Assembly: GCF_000971155.1 (NCBI RefSeq)
Contig: NZ_BBLX01000006.1
Location: 124,001-188,000, forward strand
DNA length: 64,000 bases
Reading direction: 5' to 3'
From: Demequina maris
Lineage (GTDB): Bacteria; Actinomycetota; Actinomycetes; Actinomycetales; Demequinaceae
Each line of letters starts with the position of its first letter. Positions within the stretch are counted from its first letter, which is position 1. Of the stretch, positions 8,263 to 17,424 are shown piece by piece. Made by a program: the position numbers and the translations under genes. The notes beneath the pieces are model-generated. The model was not told the DNA's origin, did not search any database, and saw only the letters and a program-made list of their open reading frames with translations.

Positions 8263-8343
8263 CCACACGACGCGCAGCGGCGCGCGCGGCCAAGGTCCCG
8301 GGTCCGGCGACCGTCCCGACAGGGGGACGATGCGGGGGGCGGC

Positions 8344-9075
8344 TCAGGCGGGCAGCGCCGCCTCGGCGGCGGCCCGGCCCGCGGCGACCACAGTGCCGAG
8401 GTCCCTCGTCTGCCACCACGTCCGCCCGCGCAGGTCGGGGGAGATGACGAGCACATCCGGCCTGGTCTCGAGCTCCCTGACGATCCTCGAGCTCGAGTAG
8501 CCGGGCACGTCCCAGTCGGGCGCGACGCGGACCGCGATCACGGGCGTCGCGCCCAGCGTGAGCGCCTCCTCGAGGGGCAGGTTCGCCTTGAGCCCGCCGT
8601 CGAGGAGCCGGCGCCCGTCGAGGCGGACGGGCCGGAACAGCCCGGGCACGGAGATGGTGGCGCGGAGCGCGTCGACGAGCGAGCCGCGCTCGATGATCGT
8701 CGAGCGGCGGGACGTGACGTCGGTCGCGACGGCCGCGAAGCGCATCGGCATGTCCTCGATCAGCACGTCGCCGCCGATGATCTCCGTCACCGAGGCGCGC
8801 AGCGCGTCCGCGTCCAGCAGTCCGGGTCCGGGGCGGCGAGGAACCGTGGCGACGTCCTGCCAGCGCACGTCGAGGAGGAGCTCCTCGAGACGGTAGGGGT
8901 CGACCCCCATCACGTAGGCGGCCCCCACGAGCGCCCCCGCCGACGTGCCGACCACCATCGCCGGGCGGATGTCGCGCTCGTGCATCACCTGCAGCACCCC
9001 GACGTGCGCGCCGGCGAGGGTCCCGCCGCCGCCCAGGCTGAGCCCCAGCGCGGGCGCGTGGCGCAGGTCGATCAC
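8344..9075 (-). CDS. Patatin-like phospholipase/esterase
   Basis: 243 residues covering a whole patatin domain. The oxyanion loop GGGGTLAGAHVG lies at residues 15-26. The nucleophile is Ser45 in GTSAG, and the dyad aspartate is Asp159 in DGG. There is no signal peptide, so it is probably a cytosolic lipid acyl hydrolase; the substrate is unknown. The GTG start at 9075 is preceded by TAGAGT with only 6 bases between, suggesting a leaderless transcript, although GAGGA in the same place could also serve as a ribosome site. An operator-like site at 9158 lies 83 bases upstream, so weak control by the rhamnose regulators is possible. Confidence 0.85.
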   Translation of the reverse strand: MIDLRHAPALGLSLGGGGTLAGAHVGVLQVMHERDIRPAMVVGTSAGALVGAAYVMGVDPYRLEELLLDVRWQDVATVPRRPGPGLLDADALRASVTEIIGGDVLIEDMPMRFAAVATDVTSRRSTIIERGSLVDALRATISVPGLFRPVRLDGRRLLDGGLKANLPLEEALTLGATPVIAVRVAPDWDVPGYSSSRIVRELETRPDVLVISPDLRGRTWWQTRDLGTVVAAGRAAAEAALPA

Positions 9076-9081
9076 GTCCTC

Positions 9082-9087
9082 ACTCTA
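9082..9087 (-). promoter_or_regulatory. -10 element of a probable leaderless promoter (patatin)
   Basis: TAGAGT on the minus strand, 6 bases before the GTG at 9075. Confidence 0.4.
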
Positions 9088-9157
9088 GGCGGGCATCGTC
9101 GTCGGCGGCCCCGGGAGGTGGCGCGGTCGCGGGGGAGCGCTCTCACAGGTTGCGCCT

Positions 9158-9171
9158 TTGTATCGATTCAA
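9158..9171. promoter_or_regulatory. Possible auxiliary LacI-type operator
   Basis: TTGTATCGATTCAA matches the TTGAA-nCGn-TTCAA pattern with one arm mismatch. It lies 250 bases upstream of the main operator at 9408, a distance compatible with looping, or it may act on patatin. Confidence 0.35.
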
Positions 9172-9372
9172 TAACGGCGTTCGTGATGGTGGCGTTCACA
9201 TCGCCGTCGCGCGCACCGGGCCGCGACGCCCTGCGTCCGGCGCAGCTGCATCGGGCCGTCGCGTGAAGTGCCTGGAAAGCGGCCATTTGCCGGTCATCTG
9301 GGACATGGATGGGGAGGCTTCCGGCCTGTCTGGAGCGGCCCATGCGGCGCGAAACGCCGAGGTTCGCAGGTG

Positions 9373-9421
9373 TTGACAAGCCCTCACCGCGGGCCTAGTT
9401 TCCGGAATTGAAGCGCTTCAA
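9373..9421 (+). promoter_or_regulatory. Promoter and LacI operator of the oligosaccharide import operon
   Basis: TTGACA at 9373-9378, a 17-base spacer and TAGTTT at 9396-9401 make a near-consensus promoter. The perfect palindrome TTGAAGCGCTTCAA (9408-9421) covers the expected transcription start, so a bound LacI protein would block initiation. Confidence 0.85.
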
Positions 9422-9452
9422 AGAGGTCGCGTTTCTGATTCAAGGAGGAATC

Positions 9453-10799
9453 GTGAAGCAGTCCCTTCGACGCGGTCGCCGGACTTTCGCGGCTGCCGCA
9501 TTCATCGGGGCGAGCGCCCTCGCGCTCGCCGCCTGCTCGGGGTCGTCGGACTCCGAGACGTCGTCGACCGCCGGTGGCGGAGGTGGGGCCACCGGGACCA
9601 CCAGCGACGAGTTCACCTACCTGGGCCAGACCCAGAACACGACCATCGTCGGCACCCTCGAGGCGCTCCAGACCGGCGCCTGCGCCGCAGCCGCGGACGG
9701 TACCCCGCTCGTGTCCGACGCGATCGACGGCACCACCTGGGACCAGCAGCTGCAGGTCTACGCGGCCAACGACGCGCTGTCCAACATGTCGATGGCCGCG
9801 GGTACGCCGTCGCTGATGCAGGACTTCATCTCGTCGGGCAAGGTGCTCAACCTCACCGAGGCCTTCGCGGACCTCGGCATCGAGGGCGCGATCCTGCCGG
9901 CGGCCGAGGCGACGCTCAAGCAGCTGTACAACTCGGACGACCTGTACGCGCTGCCCACCGAGTACAACATCGAGGGCTTCTGGTACAACAAGCAGCTGCT
10001 CGAGGACAACGGCGTCGAGCCTCCGGCCACCTGGACGGACCTCGTCGCGGCGGCGGAGACCCTCGACGCGGCGGGCGTGCAGCCCTTCGTCGCCGCGGGC
10101 GGCGACGGCTGGCCCGTCACCCGCCTGGTGGGCGACTACATCTTCCGCTCGCTCGGTGCCGACGCCCTCCAGAAGGTCGCCGACGGCGAGGCGAGCCTCA
10201 CCGACGCGGAGTACGTCGAGGCGGCGGACGCCGTGGCGGCGCTGGGCGAGGCCGGCTACTTCGGCGCGGCCGCGGGCTCGGTCGACTACAACACCGCGAT
10301 GAACCAGTTCCTCACCGGCGGCGGCGCCTTCTTCTACATGGGCAGCTGGGCGCTCGCCAACTTCAACGACGAGGAGCAGAACCAGATCGGTGTCGACAAC
10401 ATCGGCTACCTGCCGTTCCCCGAGGTCGAGGGCGGCGCGGGCAGCATCGACGAGGTCCCGGCGAACGCCGGCATCCCGGTGATGTTCACCACCGCCAACT
10501 ACACCGACGACATCGGCGAGTGGCTGCAGTGCATCACCGAGAACTACGGCAACGTGGCGCTCGCCGAGTTCGGCCAGGTCACCGGCTTCGAGGTCACCGA
10601 GATCCCCGAGGACCAGTCCGACCTCACCACCCTCGTGCAGGACACCATCGCCAGCGCGACCGGCTCGGTCCTGTGGTTCGAGGCGGCCTTCACGTCCGAG
10701 GGCACCACGGTCTCGCAGACCAACGGCGGCGGTCTCGCCTCCGGCAACCTGAGCGGCCAGGAGTTCATGGAGCTCGTCCAGGCGGCGAACGGCGGCTGA
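9453..10799 (+). CDS. CUT1 ABC importer, oligosaccharide-binding lipoprotein
   Basis: 448 residues. A signal peptide ends in LALAAC (lipidated Cys28), followed by a Ser/Gly linker and a family-1 extracellular solute-binding protein with YALPTEYNIEGFWYNKQLL and FFYMGSWAL. It captures sugar outside the membrane for the two permeases that follow. GTG 9453 was chosen because AAGGAGG lies 5 bases upstream; the longer frame from 9408 starts inside the operator. This is the first gene of a six-gene run (binding protein, two permeases, GH78, GH43-like, LacI). The linked rhamnosidase suggests a rhamnose-containing oligosaccharide as ligand, which is inference. Confidence 0.9.
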   Translation: MKQSLRRGRRTFAAAAFIGASALALAACSGSSDSETSSTAGGGGGATGTTSDEFTYLGQTQNTTIVGTLEALQTGACAAAADGTPLVSDAIDGTTWDQQLQVYAANDALSNMSMAAGTPSLMQDFISSGKVLNLTEAFADLGIEGAILPAAEATLKQLYNSDDLYALPTEYNIEGFWYNKQLLEDNGVEPPATWTDLVAAAETLDAAGVQPFVAAGGDGWPVTRLVGDYIFRSLGADALQKVADGEASLTDAEYVEAADAVAALGEAGYFGAAAGSVDYNTAMNQFLTGGGAFFYMGSWALANFNDEEQNQIGVDNIGYLPFPEVEGGAGSIDEVPANAGIPVMFTTANYTDDIGEWLQCITENYGNVALAEFGQVTGFEVTEIPEDQSDLTTLVQDTIASATGSVLWFEAAFTSEGTTVSQTNGGGLASGNLSGQEFMELVQAANGG

Positions 10800-10879
10800 C
10801 CTCACCCCGTGCCCCGGGCGACCCGCCCGGGGCACGGGCAGCCTGCCCCTCACCCGTCCCCCTCACGCAAGGAATCGCC

Positions 10880-11764
10880 GTGGACTCCGTCTTCCGCAAC
10901 CGCACCGCCGCGGTCGTGATGCTCACGCCGGCGCTGCTGGTCTACACATTCGTCATGCTGGTGCCGATCCTGTGGTCGGTCACCTACACCTTCCAGTCGG
11001 GCAACGCCATCACGGGCTTCGAGTTCGTGGGCTTCGACAACTGGATCAAGTTCTTCGGGGACGAGACGGCGATCGACGCGCTGCTCTTCACGCTGCGCTA
11101 CGCGGTCGTGATGACCGTCCTCCAGGTCGCCACCGGCTACGGGCTGGCCCTCCTCTACATCTTCTTCCTGCGCAACAAGTCGCCGCTGGTCCGCACCACG
11201 ATCTTCTTCCCGGTGATCCTGCCGACCGTCGCGGTCGCGCTGATGTTCTCGCGGATGTTCGAGGCCGCGCCCACCGTCGGCCCCGTCAACACGATCCTGC
11301 AGTGGCTCGGGGGAGACCTCACCGACTTCCTCGGCACGCCGAGCCAGGCGTTCTGGGTCGTGATCCTCATGGACGTGTGGCGATCGATGGGCTTCTACGC
11401 CGTGCTGCTCTACGCGGGCCTCGTCGAGATCCCCAACGAGGTGATCGAGTCCGCCCGCATCGACGGCGCGAGCGGCTGGAAGCTGGTGCGCCGCATCGTC
11501 TTCCCGCTGTCGCTGCCGGTCCTGCTCTCCGCGCTGATCTTCTCGATCAACGGCACCTTGAAGGTCTTCGACTCGATCGTGGCCCTGACCAACGGCGGTC
11601 CAGGATCCGCGACGACACCGTTGACCCTCTACATGTTCCGGACGTCGTTCGCGTACGGCCAGTACGGCTACGGCAGCACCGTGGCGTTCATGCTCACGCT
11701 GCTGTGCCTCATCGCGACGATCTTCGTCTTCCGCTCGATGCGACGGGATGTGACCACCTCATGA
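10880..11764 (+). CDS. CUT1 ABC importer permease 1 (MalF-like)
   Basis: 294 residues with six predicted transmembrane helices starting near residue 10 (AAVVMLTPALLVYTFVMLVP). The cytoplasmic EAA loop reads EVIESARIDGASGWKLVRRI, the contact for the ATPase. The GTG at 10880 is preceded by AAGGAA and starts 80 bases after the binding-protein gene. It overlaps the next permease by 4 bases (ATGA). No ATPase is encoded in this operon, so a shared MsmK-type ATPase from elsewhere must energise it. Confidence 0.9.
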   Translation: MDSVFRNRTAAVVMLTPALLVYTFVMLVPILWSVTYTFQSGNAITGFEFVGFDNWIKFFGDETAIDALLFTLRYAVVMTVLQVATGYGLALLYIFFLRNKSPLVRTTIFFPVILPTVAVALMFSRMFEAAPTVGPVNTILQWLGGDLTDFLGTPSQAFWVVILMDVWRSMGFYAVLLYAGLVEIPNEVIESARIDGASGWKLVRRIVFPLSLPVLLSALIFSINGTLKVFDSIVALTNGGPGSATTPLTLYMFRTSFAYGQYGYGSTVAFMLTLLCLIATIFVFRSMRRDVTTS

Positions 11765-12654
11765 CCACCACCGCCACCCCCGCCGCGACCGACGCGGCCC
11801 CCGCGAAGGCCTCCCGCAAGCCCCTGCGCGTGCGCCTGCGCCGCGTCCCGGGATGGATCGGCCTCGGGCTCGTGCTCCTCACCGTCGTGTACCCGATGTT
11901 CTGGATCCTGATGGGGTCCTTCAAGACGCAGCCCGAGTTCCTCTCCGAGCCGTTCTGGTCCCTCCCGCAGCAGTGGAGCTTCGACAACTACGTCTCCGCC
12001 TTCGTCGACGGCGGCCTCGGCACGTACATCCGCAACTCGATCGTCGCGGTCTTCCCGGCGCTCGCGATGGTCATCGTCTTCGGCACCATGGCGGCCTTCG
12101 CGCTGCAGGTGCTCGTCTGGAAGGGCCGCGGCATCGTGCTCGTGCTGTTCCTCGCGGGCATCATGGTGCCCGCGCAGATGATCCTGCTGCCGCTGTTCAC
12201 GGTGTACTTCAACCTGCACCTCACGAACTCGATCTGGCCGCTGATCATCACGTACACCGCGATCGGCATGCCGCTCACGGTGTTCATGCTCGCGACCTTC
12301 ATGCGGGCCATCCCGCGGGAGGTCTTCGAGGCGGCCACCCTCGACGGCGCCAGCATCTGGCGCATCTTCCTCAACGTCACGGTGCCGCTCGTGCGCAACG
12401 CGATCTTCACCGTCGCGCTGGTGCAGTTCTTCTTCCTGTGGAACGACCTGCTCATCGCGCTGACGTTCATCACCAAGCAGGACCTGCGCACCATCCAGGT
12501 GGGCCTGCTCAACTTCACCGGCCAGTACGGCGCCGTGGACTACGGACCCTTGTTCGCTGGCATCTCCGTCACGGTGTTCGGCACGCTCGCGATCTACATC
12601 TTCCTCAACCAGAAGGTGATGGCGGGACTGACCTCGGGGGCGGTGAAGGGATGA
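11761..12654 (+). CDS. CUT1 ABC importer permease 2 (MalG-like)
   Basis: 297 residues. A polar, Ala/Thr-rich N-terminal tail precedes six transmembrane helices. The EAA loop is EVFEAATLDGASIWRIF. It pairs with the permease ending at 11764 and is translationally coupled at both ends: ATGA at 11761 with the upstream gene and ATGA at 12651 with the downstream rhamnosidase. Role: half of the membrane pore for the imported oligosaccharide. Confidence 0.9.
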   Translation: MTTTATPAATDAAPAKASRKPLRVRLRRVPGWIGLGLVLLTVVYPMFWILMGSFKTQPEFLSEPFWSLPQQWSFDNYVSAFVDGGLGTYIRNSIVAVFPALAMVIVFGTMAAFALQVLVWKGRGIVLVLFLAGIMVPAQMILLPLFTVYFNLHLTNSIWPLIITYTAIGMPLTVFMLATFMRAIPREVFEAATLDGASIWRIFLNVTVPLVRNAIFTVALVQFFFLWNDLLIALTFITKQDLRTIQVGLLNFTGQYGAVDYGPLFAGISVTVFGTLAIYIFLNQKVMAGLTSGAVKG

Positions 12655-15233
12655 GCGCCGTCGTCGGTCTTCGCGCCGGGCTCCGCTCCGACTGCCTCGG
12701 CGCGCCGCTCGCGGCGCCCCGCGTGTCGTGGCGCATCGTCGACGCCCCCGCCGGCGCCTCGCAGGAGGAGGCCGAGCTGCGCCTCGAGCGCGAGGGCGAG
12801 GTCGACACCGTCGCGCTCGACGGGTCCGGACAGAACCTCATCGACTGGCCCTTCGCACCCCTGCGCTCGCGCGAGCGCACCGTGCTCGCCGTGCGGGCGC
12901 GGGTGGCGGGGGAGTGGACCGCGTGGAGCGAGCCGCTCGCCGTCGAGGGCGCGCTCTACGAGGCCGAGGCCTGGACTGCGTCGCTCGTGGTGGCGTCCGC
13001 GTCGGCGCCCCACCGCACGCGGCCGTCCTGGCTGCTGCGTGCCGCCTTCACGCTCGCCGAGGCGCCGGTGCGGGCGCGGCTCTACGCCACCGCGCAGGGC
13101 GTCTTCACCGCCTCGCTCAACGGCGCCGCCGTGTCCGACGAGGTGCTCGCGCCCGGCTGGACGAGCTACGACCACCGCGTCCGCTACCGCGTGCACGACG
13201 TCACGGACCTGCTGCGCGAGGGGGGCAACGCGCTCGGCGTCGAGCTCGCCGACGGCTGGTTCCGGGGCAACATCGGCTTCGACGGCGGCCTCTGGGACGT
13301 GTACGGCGCGCATGTCGGCGTCCTGCTCCAGCTCGAGGTCACGGGACCGGACGGCGTCACCCGCATCGTCCCTCTGGACGATGCGTGGCGTGCCGCACCC
13401 GGTCCCGCCACCTCCGCCGGCCTGTACGAGGGCGAGGCGCACGATGCGCGGCTGCTCCCCGCGGGCTGGGACGTCGCCGGCTTCGACGACTCCGCGTGGG
13501 ACCGGCCCGAGCTGCGGCCGGTCGCCGACCTCGCCGCGCGGCTCGAGCCCGCCATCAACGAGCCGGTGCGCGTGATCGAGACGCTCGCGCCGGTGGCGGT
13601 GGAGGTCCAGCCCGGCGGGCGCATCCGCCTCGACTTCGGCCAGAACCTCTCCGGTGTGCTCCGCATCCGCGTGGACGCGCCCGCGGGCCACACCGTCACG
13701 CTGCACCACGCCGAGGTGCTCGAGGACGGTCAGCTCGGCACGCGGCCGCTGCGCCGGGCGGTGTCGGTCGACTCCTTCACCTCGGCGGGCACGCCCGCCA
13801 CGTGGCAGCCCCGTCACACCATCCACGGCTTCCGCTACGCGGAGCTCGAGGGCTGGCCGGGAGCGCTCGCCGACGGCGACGTGGTCGCCGCCGTGATCCA
13901 CACCGACATGGAGCGACGCGGCTGGTTCGCCTGCAGCGACCCGCTGCTCGAGCGGCTCCACGAGAACGTGGTGTGGAGCATGCGCGACAACTTCGTCGAC
14001 CTGCCCACGGACTGCCCCCAGCGCGACGAGCGGCTCGGCTGGACCGGCGACATCCAGGTCTTCGCGCCCGCGGCCGAGTTCCTCTACGGCGCCGACGGCG
14101 TCCTCGCCTCGTGGCTGCGCGACGTCGCCGCCCAGCAGGGCCCGGACGGCTGGGTGCCCAACTTCGTGCCGTGGCTCGAGTGCGGCTTCCCGTCCGGGGC
14201 GTCCGCCGCGTGGGGCGACGCCGCCGTGGTGGTGCCGTGGACGATGTGGGAGCGGCGCGGCAACCGCGGCATCCTCGAGCGGCAGTGGCCGAGCATGACC
14301 GCGTGGGTCGACCATCTGGCGCTCCGCATCGGCCCGGACGACGTGGTCGCGGGCAGCATGGAGCTGGGCGACTGGCTCGACCCGGCCGCGCCTCCCGAGG
14401 ACCCGGGCGCCGCGCGCACCGACCGGTACCTCGTCGCGTCCGCGTACGCGGTCCGTTCGGCCCGCCTGGTCGCCCGCGCCGCCGCGGTGCTCGGCCGGCC
14501 GGCGGACCGGGACCGGTACGACGCGTTCGCGGACCGCGTGCTCGCGGGCATGCGCCGGCGCTGGCTGGACGACCTCGACGGGCTCGCTCACGCGCCCACC
14601 GGGCTCGCGCTGGTGGTCGAGTTCGAGCTGGCCAGGGACGAGGCCGAGCGGCAGCGCGCAGGCGACCTGCTCTCCACGGCCGTCCGCGAGGGCGGGCATC
14701 GGGTGCAGACGGGCTTCGTCGGCACGCCGATCATCTGCGACGCGCTCGCCTCGACGGGGCACCTCGACGACGCCTACGCGCTGCTGGCCCAGACGGAGTG
14801 CCCGTCGTGGCTGTACCCGGTGACGATGGGCGCGACCACGATCTGGGAGCGCTGGGACTCGATGCTGCCCGACGGCTCGATCAACCCCGGCGACATGACG
14901 TCCTTCAACCACTACGCGCTCGGCGCCGTGGTCGACTTCCTGCACCGGGTGGTGGCGGGGCTCGCCCCCGCGGCGCCCGGCTACCGCGAGGTCGCGATCC
15001 GGCCGAGCCCCGGTGGCGGCCTGACCTGGGCGAGCGCGCGGCACCTCAGCCCGTACGGCGAGATCGCGGTGGCCTGGCGCGTCGTGGGCGACGAGCTCTC
15101 GCTCGACGTCGAGCTCCCCGCCGGGGTCACCGGCACGGTCATCCTGCCCGACGGCACCTCCGAGGCCGTCGCCTCGGGATCCCACACGTTCCGCGGCGCC
15201 GCGGGCGCCGCCAGAGAGGAGACGCTGCGATGA
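12651..15233 (+). CDS. Alpha-L-rhamnosidase, GH78, operon-encoded
   Basis: 860 residues. An N-terminal Ig-like sandwich (APRVSWRIVDAP) is followed by the Bac_rhamnosid_N region, the catalytic barrel and a C-terminal beta-domain. The motif DCPQRDERLGWTGD starts at Asp454, with the catalytic Glu at 460. TIWERWDSMLPDG and FNHYALGAVVDF complete the family signature. There is no signal peptide, so it hydrolyses imported rhamnosides in the cytoplasm. It is coupled to the upstream permease (ATGA overlap at 12651) and to the GH43-like gene (ATGA at 15230). Compared with the enzyme at 4858 it has an extra N-terminal domain and one more residue in the catalytic motif, so substrate preferences probably differ. 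Confidence 0.92.
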   Translation: MSAVVGLRAGLRSDCLGAPLAAPRVSWRIVDAPAGASQEEAELRLEREGEVDTVALDGSGQNLIDWPFAPLRSRERTVLAVRARVAGEWTAWSEPLAVEGALYEAEAWTASLVVASASAPHRTRPSWLLRAAFTLAEAPVRARLYATAQGVFTASLNGAAVSDEVLAPGWTSYDHRVRYRVHDVTDLLREGGNALGVELADGWFRGNIGFDGGLWDVYGAHVGVLLQLEVTGPDGVTRIVPLDDAWRAAPGPATSAGLYEGEAHDARLLPAGWDVAGFDDSAWDRPELRPVADLAARLEPAINEPVRVIETLAPVAVEVQPGGRIRLDFGQNLSGVLRIRVDAPAGHTVTLHHAEVLEDGQLGTRPLRRAVSVDSFTSAGTPATWQPRHTIHGFRYAELEGWPGALADGDVVAAVIHTDMERRGWFACSDPLLERLHENVVWSMRDNFVDLPTDCPQRDERLGWTGDIQVFAPAAEFLYGADGVLASWLRDVAAQQGPDGWVPNFVPWLECGFPSGASAAWGDAAVVVPWTMWERRGNRGILERQWPSMTAWVDHLALRIGPDDVVAGSMELGDWLDPAAPPEDPGAARTDRYLVASAYAVRSARLVARAAAVLGRPADRDRYDAFADRVLAGMRRRWLDDLDGLAHAPTGLALVVEFELARDEAERQRAGDLLSTAVREGGHRVQTGFVGTPIICDALASTGHLDDAYALLAQTECPSWLYPVTMGATTIWERWDSMLPDGSINPGDMTSFNHYALGAVVDFLHRVVAGLAPAAPGYREVAIRPSPGGGLTWASARHLSPYGEIAVAWRVVGDELSLDVELPAGVTGTVILPDGTSEAVASGSHTFRGAAGAAREETLR

Positions 15234-16300
15234 GCGGCGAGCGGTACATCAGCTTCCGGCCCGGCCAGGAGTGGCTCGACACCGCGGGCAACCCGATCCA
15301 GGCGCACGGCGGCTCGATCATCGCGGTCGACGGCACCTACTACTGGTACGGCGAGAACAAGGAGCGCACCACCCCCGGCTCCGGCATCTGGCACTGGGGG
15401 GTGCGCTGCTACTCGTCGACGGACCTCTACAACTGGACCGACGAGGGTGTCATCATCCCGCCGGACGAGGACGACCCCACCTCGCCGCTGCACCCGGGGC
15501 GCGGCATGGACCGCCCCCACATCGTCCACAACCCGCACACGGGGAAGTACGTGTGCTGGATCAAGGTGATGTCGGGCTCGGTGCAGCTGTCGACCACGCT
15601 CGTCGCGGACTCGATCCTGGGCCCGTACGCCAAGGCGAAGGTCGACTTCCGGCCGCTCGGCATGTACGCGGGCGACTTCGACCTCGTCGTCGACCCCGAG
15701 GACGGCAAGGGCTACTACATCTTCGAGCGCGTCCACTCGGAGCTCATCATCGCGGACCTCACCGACGACTTCACGGACGTCACCGGCTACTACTCGACGC
15801 ACTTCCACCACGGACGGCCGCCGTTCACGCGCGAGGCCCCCGCGCACCTCCGCCGCCACGGCCGGCACTACCTCGTGACGAGCGGCACCACCGGGTACTA
15901 CCCGAACGCCTCCGAGGTCGCCACGGCCCGGACGATGCACGGGCCGTGGACCGTCGTCGGGGATCCCCATCCGGACGATGCGTCGCGCACCTCGTACCGG
16001 ACGCAGGTGAGCTCGGTGTTCAAGGTGCCGGACCGCGACCTCTACATCGCGTTGGGCGACCGCTGGCTGCCCGACTACGAGGCGGACGGCGCGGAGGCCT
16101 ACGACCTCTTCGACGAGTACTTCGCCCAGATCGAGGCCGGGATGCCCGACACCGGCATGCGCGAGCTCACGGTGCCCGACCCGTCGCGCGCGCGGTACGT
16201 GTGGCTCCCGATCCGCTTCGCGGACGACGGCCGCGTCCTCATCGACTGGCACGACGAGTGGACGCTCGACGACACGGGACCCGTGTCCGGCGGGCGCTGA
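15230..16300 (+). CDS. GH43-like glycoside hydrolase (exo-beta-1,3-galactanase-type)
   Basis: 356 residues. A five-bladed beta-propeller pattern starts with AHGGSIIAVDGTYYWYGENKE, then RGMDRPHIVHN, GDFDLVVDPEDGKGYYIFE and YPNASEVATA. The first blade reads HGG where most GH43 enzymes have the catalytic-base aspartate. Members of GH43 subfamily 24 (exo-beta-1,3-galactanases) are known to lack that base and have a similar HGG...YYWYG start. That suggests a galactan side-chain activity, but the subfamily call is tentative. There is no signal peptide. It overlaps the rhamnosidase by 4 bases (ATGA), so both enzymes probably act on the same imported oligosaccharide. Confidence 0.75.
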   Translation: MSGERYISFRPGQEWLDTAGNPIQAHGGSIIAVDGTYYWYGENKERTTPGSGIWHWGVRCYSSTDLYNWTDEGVIIPPDEDDPTSPLHPGRGMDRPHIVHNPHTGKYVCWIKVMSGSVQLSTTLVADSILGPYAKAKVDFRPLGMYAGDFDLVVDPEDGKGYYIFERVHSELIIADLTDDFTDVTGYYSTHFHHGRPPFTREAPAHLRRHGRHYLVTSGTTGYYPNASEVATARTMHGPWTVVGDPHPDDASRTSYRTQVSSVFKVPDRDLYIALGDRWLPDYEADGAEAYDLFDEYFAQIEAGMPDTGMRELTVPDPSRARYVWLPIRFADDGRVLIDWHDEWTLDDTGPVSGGR

Positions 16301-16312
16301 CGTACCTGGACC

Positions 16313-16318
16313 TACGAT
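16313..16318 (+). promoter_or_regulatory. -10 element of a probable leaderless promoter (LacI 1)
   Basis: TACGAT lies 7 bases before the ATG at 16326; an earlier ATG at 16317 overlaps the element. This favours the 16326 start. Confidence 0.4.
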
Positions 16319-16325
16319 GAGCGGC

Positions 16326-17381
16326 ATGGCGGAGGGCGGAGCAGGCACCGGGACCGGGCGCCGCGCCGTGCGTCGGACGAGCATCGCGGACGTGGCGCGC
16401 CTGGCGGGGGTGTCGCAGGGCACCGTGTCCAACGTGCTCAACCATCCCGACCGCGTGTCGGGCGACACCCTCGCCCGCGTCCAGGAGGCCATCGCGCTGC
16501 TCGACTTCGTGCCGCACGGGCCGGCGCGCTCGCTCGCGGCCGGGTCCACCCGCGCGCTCGGGCTCATCCTGTCCGACCTCACGAACTCGCTGTTCGTGGA
16601 CATCGGCAGGGGCGTCGAGCGCGTCGCGTGGGAGCGCCAGGCCTTCGTGCTCATCGCCAACACCGACAGCGACCTCGCGCGCGAGCGTCAGTACCTCGCG
16701 ACATTCGACGCGAGCCAGACCCTCGCCACCCTGGTGACCATCAACGACGCGAGCCACTACCAGACGCTGGTGGACCAGCATCGTCCCGGCCGGCCGCTCG
16801 TCTTCCTCAACTACCGGGGCCCGGCCGTCAGCCACTGCACGGTCGACATGGACAACCGGCAGGGCGGCCGGCTGGCGGCGCGCCACCTGCTCGAGACCGG
16901 CCGGCGGAGGCTGGCGCTCGTGAGCGGCCCGATGATGCTGCAGCCCGTCGCCGAGCGCGTGGAGGGCTTCGCGGCCGAGGCCGCGGCCGCGGGCGTGGCG
17001 TACTTCCACGAGGAGGTCGCGGACCTCGACCGCTCGCACGGCTTCCAGGCGGGGCTCGCGCTGCGCGCACGGGTGGAGGCGGGGGAGATCGACGGCATCT
17101 TCGCGGTCGCCGACCTCGTCGCCGCGGGGGTCGCGCAGGCGCTCGCGACGTCGCCCAGCATCGAGATCCCGCGCGACGTCGGGATCGTCGGATACGACGA
17201 CAACCGCGCGGCGTGGGACAGCCCGATGCCGCTCACGACCATCCGCCAGCCCGGCGACTCGATGGGCGCGGCCGGGGCAGAGCTCGCCTTCGAGGAGATC
17301 GAGGACCCCGCTCACCTGCACCGGTCGGTCACGCTCGAGCCCGAGCTCGTGGTGAGGCGCTCGACGGTCGATCCGGGCTGA
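16326..17381 (+). CDS. LacI-family repressor 1 (rhamnoside utilisation)
   Basis: 351 residues. The N-terminal helix-turn-helix (SIADVARLAGVSQGTVSNVLN, written from Ser at about residue 20) is followed by the hinge and a periplasmic-binding-protein-like effector domain (GLILSDLTNSLFVDIGRG, GIVGYDDN). It lies at the end of the import operon and just upstream of the MFS gene. Both of those carry GCGC-centred operators (9408, 17465), so it is the best candidate for binding them. Its recognition helix differs from that of the repressor at 30614 by Gln for Val. The start is uncertain between 16317 and 16326; a -10 7 bases before 16326 favours the latter. Confidence 0.9.
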   Translation: MAEGGAGTGTGRRAVRRTSIADVARLAGVSQGTVSNVLNHPDRVSGDTLARVQEAIALLDFVPHGPARSLAAGSTRALGLILSDLTNSLFVDIGRGVERVAWERQAFVLIANTDSDLARERQYLATFDASQTLATLVTINDASHYQTLVDQHRPGRPLVFLNYRGPAVSHCTVDMDNRQGGRLAARHLLETGRRRLALVSGPMMLQPVAERVEGFAAEAAAAGVAYFHEEVADLDRSHGFQAGLALRARVEAGEIDGIFAVADLVAAGVAQALATSPSIEIPRDVGIVGYDDNRAAWDSPMPLTTIRQPGDSMGAAGAELAFEEIEDPAHLHRSVTLEPELVVRRSTVDPG

Positions 17382-17424
17382 TCCTCCCCAGCGCCGAAGG
17401 CGTGCGGGTCTGCTGCCAGGCCAT

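Larger units (their letters stand above)
9076..9452. other. 377-base divergent intergenic control region
   Basis: No gene is supported here. It separates the patatin gene from the oligosaccharide import operon. It contains a leaderless-type -10 for patatin (9082-9087), an operator-like site at 9158-9171, a full promoter and operator at 9373-9421, and the AAGGAGG ribosome site for the GTG at 9453. Confidence 0.6.
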
